Under the pieces are notes generated by a model. It was not told the DNA's origin. It worked only from the letters and a program-made list of their open reading frames with translations, and ran no database searches. From NCBI RefSeq assembly GCF_014648395.1, contig NZ_BMRA01000001.1:438521-502520 (forward strand): a stretch of DNA of 64,000 nucleotides, written 5' to 3'. This document shows positions 8,372 to 15,624 of the stretch, in pieces. The first letter of the stretch is position 1. Every line of letters starts with the position of its first letter. Made by a program: the position numbers and the translations under genes. This stretch comes from Micromonospora fulviviridis (GTDB taxonomy: Bacteria; Actinomycetota; Actinomycetes; Mycobacteriales; Micromonosporaceae).

Positions 8372-9610
8372 TCACTGGTTCCCCCGCCGGATCAGCAGGC
8401 CGACGCCGGCGGACACGCAACACGCGGCTACAACGGTCAACAGGACGGCGTAGCCGCCGGTCGCGTGCAGGACGGTCGCCGCCGCGAGGGGCGCGGTCGC
8501 CTTCGCGACGGTCACCGGCGCGGCGAGGCGGCCGGCGACGCTGGCGTAGGCGACGGTTCCGTAGCGGTCGGCGAGCAGGGCGGGCGTGGCGAGACTGGCC
8601 ACGCCGAACCCCAGACCGAAGCCGACGACGACGATCACGGCACCGGTCCGCGTGCCGGCGAGCAGGGGCATGAGGGCGACCGCCGCGGCCTGCGTACCGA
8701 AGATGGCGGCCACGATCGCGGTGACGGCGAGTCGGCGGCGCGCACCGGTGAACACGAGCCGGCCGGCGACGGACAGCACGCCGAGCAGACCGGTGGTGGC
8801 GGCGGCGAAGGTCGGCGGGTGACCGCGGCTGACCAGGTAGCCGACGAGATGCACGGTCATCGTGCTGGTAGCCGTCCCGTGCAGGACGAAGACCGCGACC
8901 AGGATCCAGAACCGGGCGTCCCGCATCGCCGCGTCGACGGTGGCGCGTCGCCGGGTGTCGGCGGCCCGGCCCGGGTCCGCCGGCGGCCGCACCGATCCGG
9001 GCCTGCGAACGGCCCACAGGTGCAGCGGTACGGTCACGGCGCCGTGGATGCCCGCGAGGACGATCAACGCGTGGCGCCAGCCGAGGTGCTCGACCAGGAG
9101 GCCGGTGAGCGGCATGAAGATCGTGCTGGCGAAGCCGGCGACGACGGTGACCACGAGCAGGGCCGTGGATCGGCGGTCGGGGCCGCACCAGGAGACGATG
9201 ACGGCGAAGGCGGGCTGGTAGAGCACCATGGCGCCGGCGATCCCGATTCCGATCATGACGGCGTGGAGCTGTTCGACGGTGCGGACCTGGGACCAGGCCA
9301 GGAGCAGCCCGGTGGCGGCGATCGACCCGGTGGTCATCAGCCCGCGCCCGCCGTGGCGATCGAGCCAGCGCCCCACGGGTACGGCCGCCACGGCGCCGGC
9401 GAGGACCGAGGCGGTGAGCGCTCCGGTCACCGCGGTGGTGGAGGTGTCGAGGGCGACGGCCATGGGGCGGAGCAGGACCGCGTAGGCGTAGTAGAGGGTC
9501 CCGTAGCTGACGGTCGAGGTGACGGCGAGGGCGGCGACCATACGCCAGACCTGGGCGCGGTGCCCGCCGACCTCCTGGCCGGCGGGCACCGTGGCGGCGG
9601 CGGTGGACAT
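8372..9610 (-). CDS. MFS efflux transporter of the arsenic operon
   Basis: A 412-aa major facilitator with about 12 membrane helices; the loop after helix 2 reads PVGRWLDRHGGRG, the MFS signature. The ATG at 9610 overlaps the stop of the flavoprotein upstream (TGATG), so the two are translationally coupled. Position in an operon with arsR, an arsN-like acetyltransferase and a flavoprotein suggests export of an arsenical or its acetylated or oxidised form. The locus has no ArsB or Acr3, so this is the best candidate pump. The substrate is inferred from context only. Confidence 0.75.
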   Translation of the reverse strand: MSTAAATVPAGQEVGGHRAQVWRMVAALAVTSTVSYGTLYYAYAVLLRPMAVALDTSTTAVTGALTASVLAGAVAAVPVGRWLDRHGGRGLMTTGSIAATGLLLAWSQVRTVEQLHAVMIGIGIAGAMVLYQPAFAVIVSWCGPDRRSTALLVVTVVAGFASTIFMPLTGLLVEHLGWRHALIVLAGIHGAVTVPLHLWAVRRPGSVRPPADPGRAADTRRRATVDAAMRDARFWILVAVFVLHGTATSTMTVHLVGYLVSRGHPPTFAAATTGLLGVLSVAGRLVFTGARRRLAVTAIVAAIFGTQAAAVALMPLLAGTRTGAVIVVVGFGLGFGVASLATPALLADRYGTVAYASVAGRLAAPVTVAKATAPLAAATVLHATGGYAVLLTVVAACCVSAGVGLLIRRGNQ

Positions 9611-11013
9611 CAGCTGCCGCAGCAGCCGCCGGCCTGGCCGCTCGGGGCGACGTCGAGCGTCACGAGGTTCAGCGGCGTGGCCAGCAGCCCGCCCGAGATG
9701 CCGGTGGACAGGCCCTTTCCGGCGGGCGCCGGACCGCAGCAGCTGTCGCCGGCCGCCGAGTCGGCGGGGTTGCTGTTGCAGACCCCGGCCTCCGGCAGCT
9801 CGAGCTGGACGTCCCGGGCGGCCTCCCAGTCGCCGGCGAGGGCGGCGACCACGGAGCGGACCTGCTCGTAGCCGGTGGCCATGAGGAAGGTCGGCGCCCG
9901 GCCGTAGCTCTTCATGCCGACGGCGTAGTAGCCGACCTCCGGGTGGGCGAGCTCGTCGACGCCGTGCGGCGGGACGGTGCCGCAGGAGTGCTCGTTGGGG
10001 TCGATCAGCGGCGCGAGGGCGCGGGTGGCACCCATGACCGGGTCGAGGTCCAGGCGCAGCTCGGCGGCGATGGAGTGGTCGGGTCGGAAGCCCGTCGCGG
10101 CGACGATCCGGTCGACCGTGACGGACTCCTCGCCGCCGTCCGCGTGCCGCACGACCGCCGCCACACGCCCGTCGACGGGTGCGAGGGCGTGGACGGCGAA
10201 GCCGGTCAGCAGCCGGATGCGACCGGCGTCGACGTGCTCGCGCAGCCGGGAGCCCAGGGCGCCCCGGGCGGGCAGCGCGTCGGCGTCCCCGCCGCCGTAG
10301 GTGCGGGCCGGCGAGGCGGACCGGATCGCCCAGGTGACCTCGGTGCCGGGCTCGGCGGCGGCCAGCTCGGCGAGGGAGAGCAGGGTGTTGGCGGCGGAGT
10401 GCCCGGCGCCGACGACGAGGGTGTGCCGGCCCGCGAAGCGGTCCCGGTCGGCGCCGAGGACGTCCGGCAGGGCGTGCTCCAGGAACGCGGTGACGTCCCG
10501 CTCGCCCCGGGCGGGCAGGCCGGACGAGCCGAGGACGTTCGGGGTGCCCCAGGTGCCGGAGGCGTCGATGACGGCTCGGGCCAGGATCTCCCGGCCGTCG
10601 GTGAGCCGGATGAGGAAGGGGGTCCCCTCCCGGCCGGCGGTGCGCAGCCGGTCCAGGCCGAGCCGGCTGATCGCCTCCACCCGGGCCCCGTAGCTCAGGT
10701 GCGGCTTGAGCGCGGGCAGCTCGGCGAGGGGCTGGAGGTAGTCGGCGGCGAGTTCCGCGCCGGTGGGCAGGGCGTCGAGGTCCGGGGAGACCCAGCCGGT
10801 CTCGTCGAGCAGGCGGCGGGCCGCCGCGTCGATGTCGTACCGCCAGGGCGAGAAGAGCCGTACGTGTCCCCACTCCCGGACGGCGGCGCCGGCGCTGTCA
10901 CCGGCCTCGAGGACCACGAAGGGCAGGCCGCGCTCGTGCAGGTGGGCGGCGGCGGCCAGGCCGACCGGGCCGGCACCGATCACGGCCACGGGCAACTCGT
11001 TCAGGACGCTCAT
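9610..11013 (-). CDS. FAD/NAD(P)-dependent monooxygenase-like flavoprotein with C-terminal CC pairs
   Basis: A 467-aa flavoprotein with two dinucleotide-binding loops, VAVIGAGPVGLAAA near the N-terminus and LVVGAGHSAANTLL near residue 190, as in flavin monooxygenases and thioredoxin-reductase-like enzymes. The C-terminus is unusual: after the enzyme core come SCCGPAPAG and a terminal GGCCGS, vicinal Cys pairs like those of the small protein at 13176-13436. In this operon a role in oxidising trivalent arsenicals, as reported for other ars flavoproteins such as ArsH and ArsV, is plausible. The ATG at 11013 has an AGGAGT site; it is coupled to the MFS gene. Confidence 0.75.
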   Translation of the reverse strand: MSVLNELPVAVIGAGPVGLAAAAHLHERGLPFVVLEAGDSAGAAVREWGHVRLFSPWRYDIDAAARRLLDETGWVSPDLDALPTGAELAADYLQPLAELPALKPHLSYGARVEAISRLGLDRLRTAGREGTPFLIRLTDGREILARAVIDASGTWGTPNVLGSSGLPARGERDVTAFLEHALPDVLGADRDRFAGRHTLVVGAGHSAANTLLSLAELAAAEPGTEVTWAIRSASPARTYGGGDADALPARGALGSRLREHVDAGRIRLLTGFAVHALAPVDGRVAAVVRHADGGEESVTVDRIVAATGFRPDHSIAAELRLDLDPVMGATRALAPLIDPNEHSCGTVPPHGVDELAHPEVGYYAVGMKSYGRAPTFLMATGYEQVRSVVAALAGDWEAARDVQLELPEAGVCNSNPADSAAGDSCCGPAPAGKGLSTGISGGLLATPLNLVTLDVAPSGQAGGCCGS

Positions 11014-11086
11014 GAGGTGACTCCTATGTAGAGAAATATCGAATCAAGAGGGCAGCAGGAGCCCGGCGGGACGCGGCTCGATGCGG

Positions 11087-11584
11087 TCAGTCGACAGCCG
11101 GGCTGCGGCGTTCCAGGAGGACGACGTCACGCCACCGGCCGTGGTGCCGGCCGACCCGCTCGCGCGTCCCGATGACCCGGAAACCGGCTCGTCGATGCAG
11201 GGCGAGGCTGGCGGTGTTCTCGGGGAAGACGCCGGACTGGATGGTCCACACGCCGGCCGCCTCGGTGGAGGCGATCAGCGCGTCCAGGAGCAGCCGGCCC
11301 GCGCCCCGCCCCTGGGCCGCCGGGCTGACGTACACGGAATGCTCCACCACCCCCGCGTAGACGGCGCGGGTCGAGGTCGGCGAGACGGCGACCCAGCCGA
11401 TCACGGCGCCGTCGGTGTCGAGGGCGACGAACCGATGGTCGGCCAGCTTGGCGGCGTCGAACGCCGGCCAGGCGGGAGCCGCGGTCTCGAAGCTGGCGTC
11501 GCCGGCGTCGAGGCCGGCCTGGTAGATCGCCAGCACCGCGTCGGCGTCCTCCGCCGTCATCGGTCGGACGGTGAGCTCGGCCAT
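11087..11584 (-). CDS. arsN: ArsN1-like GNAT acetyltransferase
   Basis: A 165-aa GNAT enzyme of the phosphinothricin acetyltransferase group: LTVRPMTAEDADAVLAIYQA at the start, SFET, then the acetyl-CoA loop VSPAAQGRGAGRLLLDALI and GVFPENTASLALHRRAGF. In ars operons this group is ArsN1, which N-acetylates arsinothricin and phosphinothricin; that substrate is inferred from family and operon. The ATG at 11584 overlaps the arsR stop (TGATG), which ties the gene to arsenic control. A 73-bp gap separates it from the flavoprotein. Confidence 0.8.
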   Translation of the reverse strand: MAELTVRPMTAEDADAVLAIYQAGLDAGDASFETAAPAWPAFDAAKLADHRFVALDTDGAVIGWVAVSPTSTRAVYAGVVEHSVYVSPAAQGRGAGRLLLDALIASTEAAGVWTIQSGVFPENTASLALHRRAGFRVIGTRERVGRHHGRWRDVVLLERRSPAVD

Positions 11585-11910
11585 CAGCAGGCTCCCTTCG
11601 GGTTGGGGGCGGGTCGGCCCATGACGACGTCGGCGGCAGAGGGGAAGCAGCCGACGCAGGCGTCGTTGATGCGGTAGTGCCGGGCGGTGCCGACCGGTTC
11701 CACGAGGACGAACCGCACCTCGGTGAGGATCTTGAGATGCTGCGAGACGGTGGACTGGGCCAGCCCGACGGCGGCGACGATCTCGCCCACGCTCATCGGC
11801 CGGGCGTGGCGGGCCAGGTACTCGACGATCTGCACCCGGGTCGGATCCGCCAGGGCCCGGAACCACGACGCATAGGTCTGCGCGGTCGCCCGCTCGAGCA
11901 GCTCGCCCAC
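11584..11910 (-). CDS. arsR: ArsR-family metalloregulator
   Basis: A 108-aa winged-helix repressor: FRALADPTRVQIVEYLARH, then the recognition helix VGLAQSTVSQHLKILTE. Cysteines lie in the C-terminal part (DACVGCFPSAAD and final KGAC), a plausible thiol site for As(III). The GTG at 11910 follows a strong GGAGG site, 12 bp behind the broken M28 frame. It is the first gene of the arsN-flavoprotein-MFS segment and may have its own operator at 11925-11947. Confidence 0.87.
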   Translation of the reverse strand: MGELLERATAQTYASWFRALADPTRVQIVEYLARHARPMSVGEIVAAVGLAQSTVSQHLKILTEVRFVLVEPVGTARHYRINDACVGCFPSAADVVMGRPAPNPKGAC

Positions 11911-11922
11911 CCCCGCCTCCTT

Positions 11923-13179
11923 CTATCGTTTATCGCCGATTGACGATCGAAGTGTAGCCGGTGCGGGCGGCGCCAGGCAGGCGGTGGCCACGACCAGACG
12001 GCCGATCGCCCGCAGGGTGTCCGGATCGACGCGGTCCGGGGTGTCGGCGGGGCTGTGGTAGCCGGCCATCCCGGCGCCGATGCCCACCGCCGGCAGGCCG
12101 GCGGCCGCGTAGCGGCGGTTGTCGGAGGCGACCGGCCCGGCGGCGAGCGGGACGCCGGTGTGCCGGCCGGCCTGGTCGAGCAGGGCGAGCAGCGCGTGGG
12201 CCGGCCCGCCGGCCTCCACCGCGGCGGCCCGGTCGAGCAGGCCGGCGCCGTCGACGTTGACGACCAGGGGGTACGCGCCGCCGGCCCGCAGCCGCTGGCT
12301 GTGGTGGGCGGAGCCCAGCGCGCCGACCTCCTCGGCGTCGAGCAACGCGACGGACAGCCCCACCCCGGCGGGCAGTGCGGTGGACAGGATCCGAGCGGCC
12401 TCCAGGACGACGGCGACGCCGCTGGCGTTGTCGGCCGCGCCGGGCTGGCGCAGGCCGGGGTGGTCGCCGACGCCGTCGTAGTGGGCGGTCAGCAGCAGGT
12501 CGGCCCCGCCCGGCGCGGCCGGGTGGAAGGTGGCGTGGATGTTGGTGCCGGTGACGTCCCGGCGCCGCAGCGGGGTGTTCCCGCTCAGCCAGGCGTGCCC
12601 GGTCGTGGCGGCGGCGAGGACCGCGCGGTGGGTGTCGGCGTCGAGGGTCAGGACGGGCAGCGGCCCCGGGTCCGGGCCGGCGAGGGTGGTTCACTGCCAG
12701 CCGTCGGCGTCGACCGCGCGGCTCACGACCAGACCGGCGGCATCCCGGGCGTCCGCGTAGGCGTCGAACAGACTCACGCCCGGGGGCACCACGAGCCACC
12801 GGCCGGTCGGGTCTCCGTTGCCGGCCAGGCCCAACGGGCCGCGCCTGACCTCGCCGGCGTCGCAGGAGGCCGAGTGGATGGCGACCTCCCGGCCGAAGAC
12901 CAGGGATGTCGAGCTTCGGCCCTCGCCCCACGCGACGGTCGGCGCCGCGTACACCTCGGGCACGGCCCGGACCGGGAAGTCGTCGGTGTCAACGGTCGCG
13001 CCGAGCGCGGTGAGGTGGTCGGCGAGCCAGGCACGGGCGGCGGCCCCGCCGTCCGTGCCGACCCGCCGGCCGGTGAACCCAGGCGAGGCGAGGGCCGCGA
13101 GCGTGGCGGCCATCCGACCGGCGGACACCGTCGCGAGGATCGCCTCCATGCGGACGGCCGACCCCGGTGCCGGTGTCAT
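11923..13179 (-). pseudogene. M28-family aminopeptidase interrupted by an in-frame TGA
   Basis: The frame encodes a zinc aminopeptidase of about 417 codons. Its N-terminal half (LATVSAGRMAATLAALASPG) ends at a TGA at 12691-12693. The same frame then continues without a start through the catalytic half, with metal-binding signatures HYDGVGDHPG, GAADNASGVAVV, LDAEEVGALGSAHH and a late GYHSPADTPD. The codon before the stop is CAG, and TGA is one base from TGG (Trp). Either the gene is a recent pseudogene, or this is an error or readthrough. The ATG at 13179 overlaps the stop of the CCG-motif gene (ATGA), so it belongs to the arsenic operon. Confidence 0.8.
11925..11947. promoter_or_regulatory. 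Candidate ArsR operator ahead of arsR-arsN
   Basis: ATCGT (11925-11929) and ACGAT (11943-11947) are inverted arms, and ATCGCCGAT at 11932-11940 is itself nearly palindromic. The element sits inside the 3' end of the broken peptidase frame, 15 bp before the arsR start. It could give arsR an internal autoregulated promoter. Confidence 0.4.
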
Positions 13180-13436
13180 CCGCAGCACCCCTGACCCGCG
13201 TTCACGGCTTCGGCCTTCGCCTCGGCACCGCAGCAGGAGCCCGCCGCGTCGGCGGCCTGCTGGGTGCCGCAGCACGGTCCCGCGGTCGGCGCCGAGCCGG
13301 CGGGCGGGAGGATCGACCCGACCGCCTGGGCGGGGCTGCCGCAGCAGGAACCGGAGCCGGTGACGGCCAGGGCGGCGGCCGGATCGCCGGCGAACCCGCC
13401 CGTCGTCGCGGGGGTGGTCGGGGTGTTCTCACTCAT
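13176..13436 (-). CDS. Small protein with four CCG motifs in the arsenic operon
   Basis: An 86-aa protein containing eight cysteines, all as vicinal pairs in CCG (pairs at residues 31-32, 55-56, 68-69 and 84-85, the last at the C-terminus). The linkers are Ala/Gly/Pro/Ser-rich and look disordered. No signal peptide or membrane helix is visible, so it is probably cytoplasmic. Vicinal thiols are classical As(III) ligands, and the neighbouring flavoprotein ends in the same motif. I infer an arsenite or trivalent-arsenical buffer or chaperone; I recognise no characterised family. The ATG at 13436 has a GGAAAGGA site, and the stop overlaps the peptidase start (ATGA). Confidence 0.75.
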   Translation of the reverse strand: MSENTPTTPATTGGFAGDPAAALAVTGSGSCCGSPAQAVGSILPPAGSAPTAGPCCGTQQAADAAGSCCGAEAKAEAVNAGQGCCG

Positions 13437-13459
13437 CACAGGTCCTTTCCGATCAGGGG

Positions 13460-13609
13460 TCACCGGGGGCCGAACAGGGTGTGGACGGTGGTGCGGGTGC
13501 GGTCGTAGCGACGCTCTGCCCGCTGCGCCGAGGTGGACACCTCGGCACAGGAGTCGCAGAACCGCGCTCCCACGCGGGCTGCCGCTGGCCGCCGAGCCCT
13601 TCCGAACAT
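13460..13609 (-). CDS. Small 49-aa protein with a CDSC motif
   Basis: A short basic protein, MFGRARRPAAARVGARFCDS at the N-terminus, then CAEVSTSAQRAERRYDRTRT and a LFGPR end. The two cysteines form FCDSC. It has an AAGGGGA ribosome binding site 6-7 bp before the ATG at 13609 and lies 23 bp ahead of the CCG-motif gene, so it is the first gene of the minus-strand arsenic operon. A CxxC-like pair plus a basic tail could bind metal or nucleic acid. Its function is unknown. Confidence 0.65.
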   Translation of the reverse strand: MFGRARRPAAARVGARFCDSCAEVSTSAQRAERRYDRTRTTVHTLFGPR

Positions 13610-13631
13610 GACGATCCCCTTCCCACGGCGC

Positions 13632-13683
13632 CTGTCTTGACGTCCGTCGAATCAGACAGTTGCACGTTGCTTAGACATCTGTC
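13632..13683. promoter_or_regulatory. Repeat-rich operator region between the divergent arsenic operons
   Basis: The 85-bp spacer between the 49-aa gene (minus) and arsR (plus) holds CTGTCT at 13632, its inverse AGACAG at 13654-13659, and CTGTC again at 13679-13683 within GACATCTGTC. On the minus strand TTGACA at 13685-13680 could be a -35. The repeated CTGTC/GACAG pattern is a plausible ArsR operator controlling both directions. Confidence 0.45.
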
Positions 13684-13694
13684 AACCTAGAGGA

Positions 13695-14072
13695 ATGTCA
13701 AAGCAAGGGGCGTCGCTTCCCGTCATCGACCTCACCGGCGACACGCCGTGCTGCCCGCCGCTGGCGCAGCGCCGGGTGCCGGCCGAGACGGCCGCCGTTC
13801 TCGCCCCCGCGTTCAAGGCCCTCGGCGACCCGGTGCGGCTGCAGCTGATGTCGATGATCGCTTCCGCCGAGGGCGGGGAGGCGTGCGTCTGTGACCTGAC
13901 GCCCGCCTTCGACCTGACCGGCCCCACCATCTCGCATCACCTCAAGACCCTGCGCGAGGCGGGCCTCGTCGATGCCGAGCGGCGGGGCACCTGGGTCTAC
14001 TACCGGGCCCGGCCGGCGATCCTGCGCCAGCTCGCGGCACTGCTCACCATCGAACCGACGAGCGCCGAATAG
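13695..14072 (+). CDS. arsR: ArsR-family As(III)-responsive repressor
   Basis: A 125-aa ArsR/SmtB regulator. Cys64 and Cys66 are in ACVCDL at the DNA-binding helix, the classic ArsR sensor motif, and an extra vicinal pair Cys19-Cys20 lies in the N-terminal arm. That arrangement resembles the N-terminal pair plus helix cysteine of Corynebacterium glutamicum ArsR. The helix-turn-helix is LTGPTISHHLKTLREAGLV. The ATG at 13695 is very close to its AGAGGA, so initiation may be weak or leaderless. The 3' end overlaps the convergent arsO by 29 bp. Confidence 0.9.
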   Translation: MSKQGASLPVIDLTGDTPCCPPLAQRRVPAETAAVLAPAFKALGDPVRLQLMSMIASAEGGEACVCDLTPAFDLTGPTISHHLKTLREAGLVDAERRGTWVYYRARPAILRQLAALLTIEPTSAE

Positions 14073-15153
14073 CCCCTGACCCACGCCCCGCGCCGCGCAC
14101 GCGCTGGGCCAGGGCGGCGATGACGTGGGTGGCGTCGCGGCCGACGCCGCGCAGGGTGTTCGACGAGAACGACCGCTGGAACTCCAACCCCAGGTAGACC
14201 AGCTCCGGGTGACTGGTGGAGATCCCGCCCACCTGCCGAGGCAGACCGTCGCCGCGCAGGGCTCCGAGCGCGGTCAGATAGGCGAGGTTCGGGCGGTAGC
14301 CGGTTGCGAAGATCACCGCGTCCACCGGCTCGGACGTCCCGTCGGGCCAGGTGACGCCGTCGGGGGTGAAGGCGGTGAACACCTCCCGACGGTCGAGCAG
14401 GCCGGAGTCGACGGCGTCGCGGTAGACGCCGGTGTCGAGCACGGCGGCGCGGCGGACCAGGCGGGTGAGCACCGGGCGCGGCAGGCGGTCCACGCCCGTG
14501 ACGCGGAGCCAGTGGTGCAGGTCCCGGCCGCCGATACGCTGGGGCACGAACTGAATCGGTGCCCGGGTGGCCAGGGTGACGCTGGCCAGCGGCGCCAGTT
14601 CGTACGCCACCTGGACAGCGGAGTTGCCGGCACCGACGACGATGACCCGCTTGCCGAGGTACGGCTCGGGCCTTCGGTATCGGGCGACGTGCCGCACTTC
14701 GCCGGCGTAGTCATCCTGGCCGGAGAGCCTGGGCAGATGCGGGTTGCCGAACGAGCCGCTCGCGGCGACCACTCCCGCCGCCGCGATCTGATCGCCGCCG
14801 TTCGTGGTGACCAGGAAACCACCACCCGGACGGGGGCGTACGGCGGCGACGCGGACACCGGTGCGAATGTCGGCGTCGAGGCTTGCGGCATAGCGCCGCA
14901 GGTAGGCGACGACCTCGTCACGGGCCGGGTAACGGTCGGGGTCGGCTCCGTCGAACGCCATGCCGGGCAGCGCGCTGTACCGGGCCGGGGAGAACAGGGT
15001 GAGGCTGTCGTAGTAGCCGGGCCATGAGCCGACCGACTCGGCGCCCGCCTCGAGAACGAGCGGGCGCAGGCCAGCGGACAGGACGGCACGAGCGGCGGCG
15101 AGACCGGACTGGCCGCCTCCGACGATGACCACAGGTTCGAAGGAGCTACTCAC
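14044..15153 (-). CDS. arsO: ArsO-type flavin-dependent monooxygenase
   Basis: A 369-aa enzyme of the ArsO family first seen in Streptomyces ars operons. The FAD loop is VVIVGGGQSGLAAARAVL and the NAD(P)H loop is RVIVVGAGNSAVQVAYELA near residue 170, with ATGYRPN near the C-terminus. ArsO is taken to be an NADPH-dependent flavin monooxygenase acting on arsenic compounds, though its reaction is not settled. The GTG at 15153 lies against a long palindromic operator shared with the divergent arsR at 15217. Confidence 0.85.
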   Translation of the reverse strand: MSSSFEPVVIVGGGQSGLAAARAVLSAGLRPLVLEAGAESVGSWPGYYDSLTLFSPARYSALPGMAFDGADPDRYPARDEVVAYLRRYAASLDADIRTGVRVAAVRPRPGGGFLVTTNGGDQIAAAGVVAASGSFGNPHLPRLSGQDDYAGEVRHVARYRRPEPYLGKRVIVVGAGNSAVQVAYELAPLASVTLATRAPIQFVPQRIGGRDLHHWLRVTGVDRLPRPVLTRLVRRAAVLDTGVYRDAVDSGLLDRREVFTAFTPDGVTWPDGTSEPVDAVIFATGYRPNLAYLTALGALRGDGLPRQVGGISTSHPELVYLGLEFQRSFSSNTLRGVGRDATHVIAALAQRVRGAGRGSGAIRRSSVRW

Positions 15154-15158
15154 TTCAT

Positions 15159-15194
15159 CATCATATCGTCATTTCGTTGAATGACAATATGATG
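15159..15194. promoter_or_regulatory. 36-bp palindromic operator between arsO and arsR
   Basis: Two 14-bp arms, 15159-15172 and 15181-15194, match as inverted repeats at 13 of 14 positions around an 8-bp spacer. The AT-rich arms stand out from the GC-rich surroundings. The element fills the space between divergent arsO and arsR and is the most convincing regulator-binding site of the window. Confidence 0.75.
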
Positions 15195-15216
15195 GTCATG
15201 CGAAAGGGTGGGAAGC

Positions 15217-15546
15217 ATGGACCAGCCAACGCCCAGAGCCGAGACGCGCGGCACCGGACAGAGCGGGCTGGGACCCGACACGCAGGAGTTCCTCAAGGCG
15301 CTGGGCAGCCCGACCCGACAGCGGATCATGGCGCTGTTCGCGCAGGGTGCCGAACTGTCGGTCGGCGAGGTGGCCGAGCGCACGGGCATCAGCCAGGCGA
15401 CAGCATCACAGCAACTGACCCTGCTGCGCCGAGGGCGGGTGGTGACGTCACGGCGCGACGGCAAGACGGTGTACTACCGGGCCGACCGCGACGGCACACT
15501 CGCGGCACTGGCAGAGCTCCAGGCGTACCTGATGACCTGCTGCTGA
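15217..15546 (+). CDS. arsR: ArsR-family regulator with C-terminal CC
   Basis: A 109-aa winged-helix repressor: LKALGSPTRQRIMALFAQGA, then the recognition segment TGISQATASQQLTLLRRG, and a wing with DGKTVYYRAD. The only cysteines are the last two residues (LMTCC), so any thiol sensing would use a C-terminal vicinal pair. The ATG at 15217 follows GGGTGGGAA; a GTG at 15208 is also possible. It is divergent from arsO across the 36-bp palindrome and 78 bp ahead of the arsR-arsC fusion. Confidence 0.85.
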   Translation: MDQPTPRAETRGTGQSGLGPDTQEFLKALGSPTRQRIMALFAQGAELSVGEVAERTGISQATASQQLTLLRRGRVVTSRRDGKTVYYRADRDGTLAALAELQAYLMTCC

Positions 15547-15587
15547 TTCGCGGCCTCAGCACCGAACCGGCACCGCAGCCCACCCGC

Positions 15588-15621
15588 TTGACACCCACCC
15601 TTTCGCTCAACGATAGTTGAG
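15588..15621 (+). promoter_or_regulatory. Promoter with overlapping operator for the arsR-arsC fusion
   Basis: TTGACA at 15588-15593 and GATAGT at 15612-15617 form -35 and -10 boxes with an 18-bp spacer. The perfect inverted repeat CTCAAC-GATA-GTTGAG at 15606-15621 covers the -10, as expected for a repressor site. Transcription would begin about at the ATG at 15625, giving a leaderless mRNA. Confidence 0.6.
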
Positions 15622-15624
15622 TCA

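Noticed and set aside
12691..12693. Selenocysteine insertion at the M28 TGA
   Set aside because: No Sec-specific hairpin follows and M28 peptidases have no catalytic Cys/Sec there; a point mutation from TGG is simpler.
13453..13665. 70-aa frame over the 49-aa gene
   Set aside because: It lacks a ribosome binding site and crosses the promoter; the 49-aa frame has a proper site and a protein-like composition.
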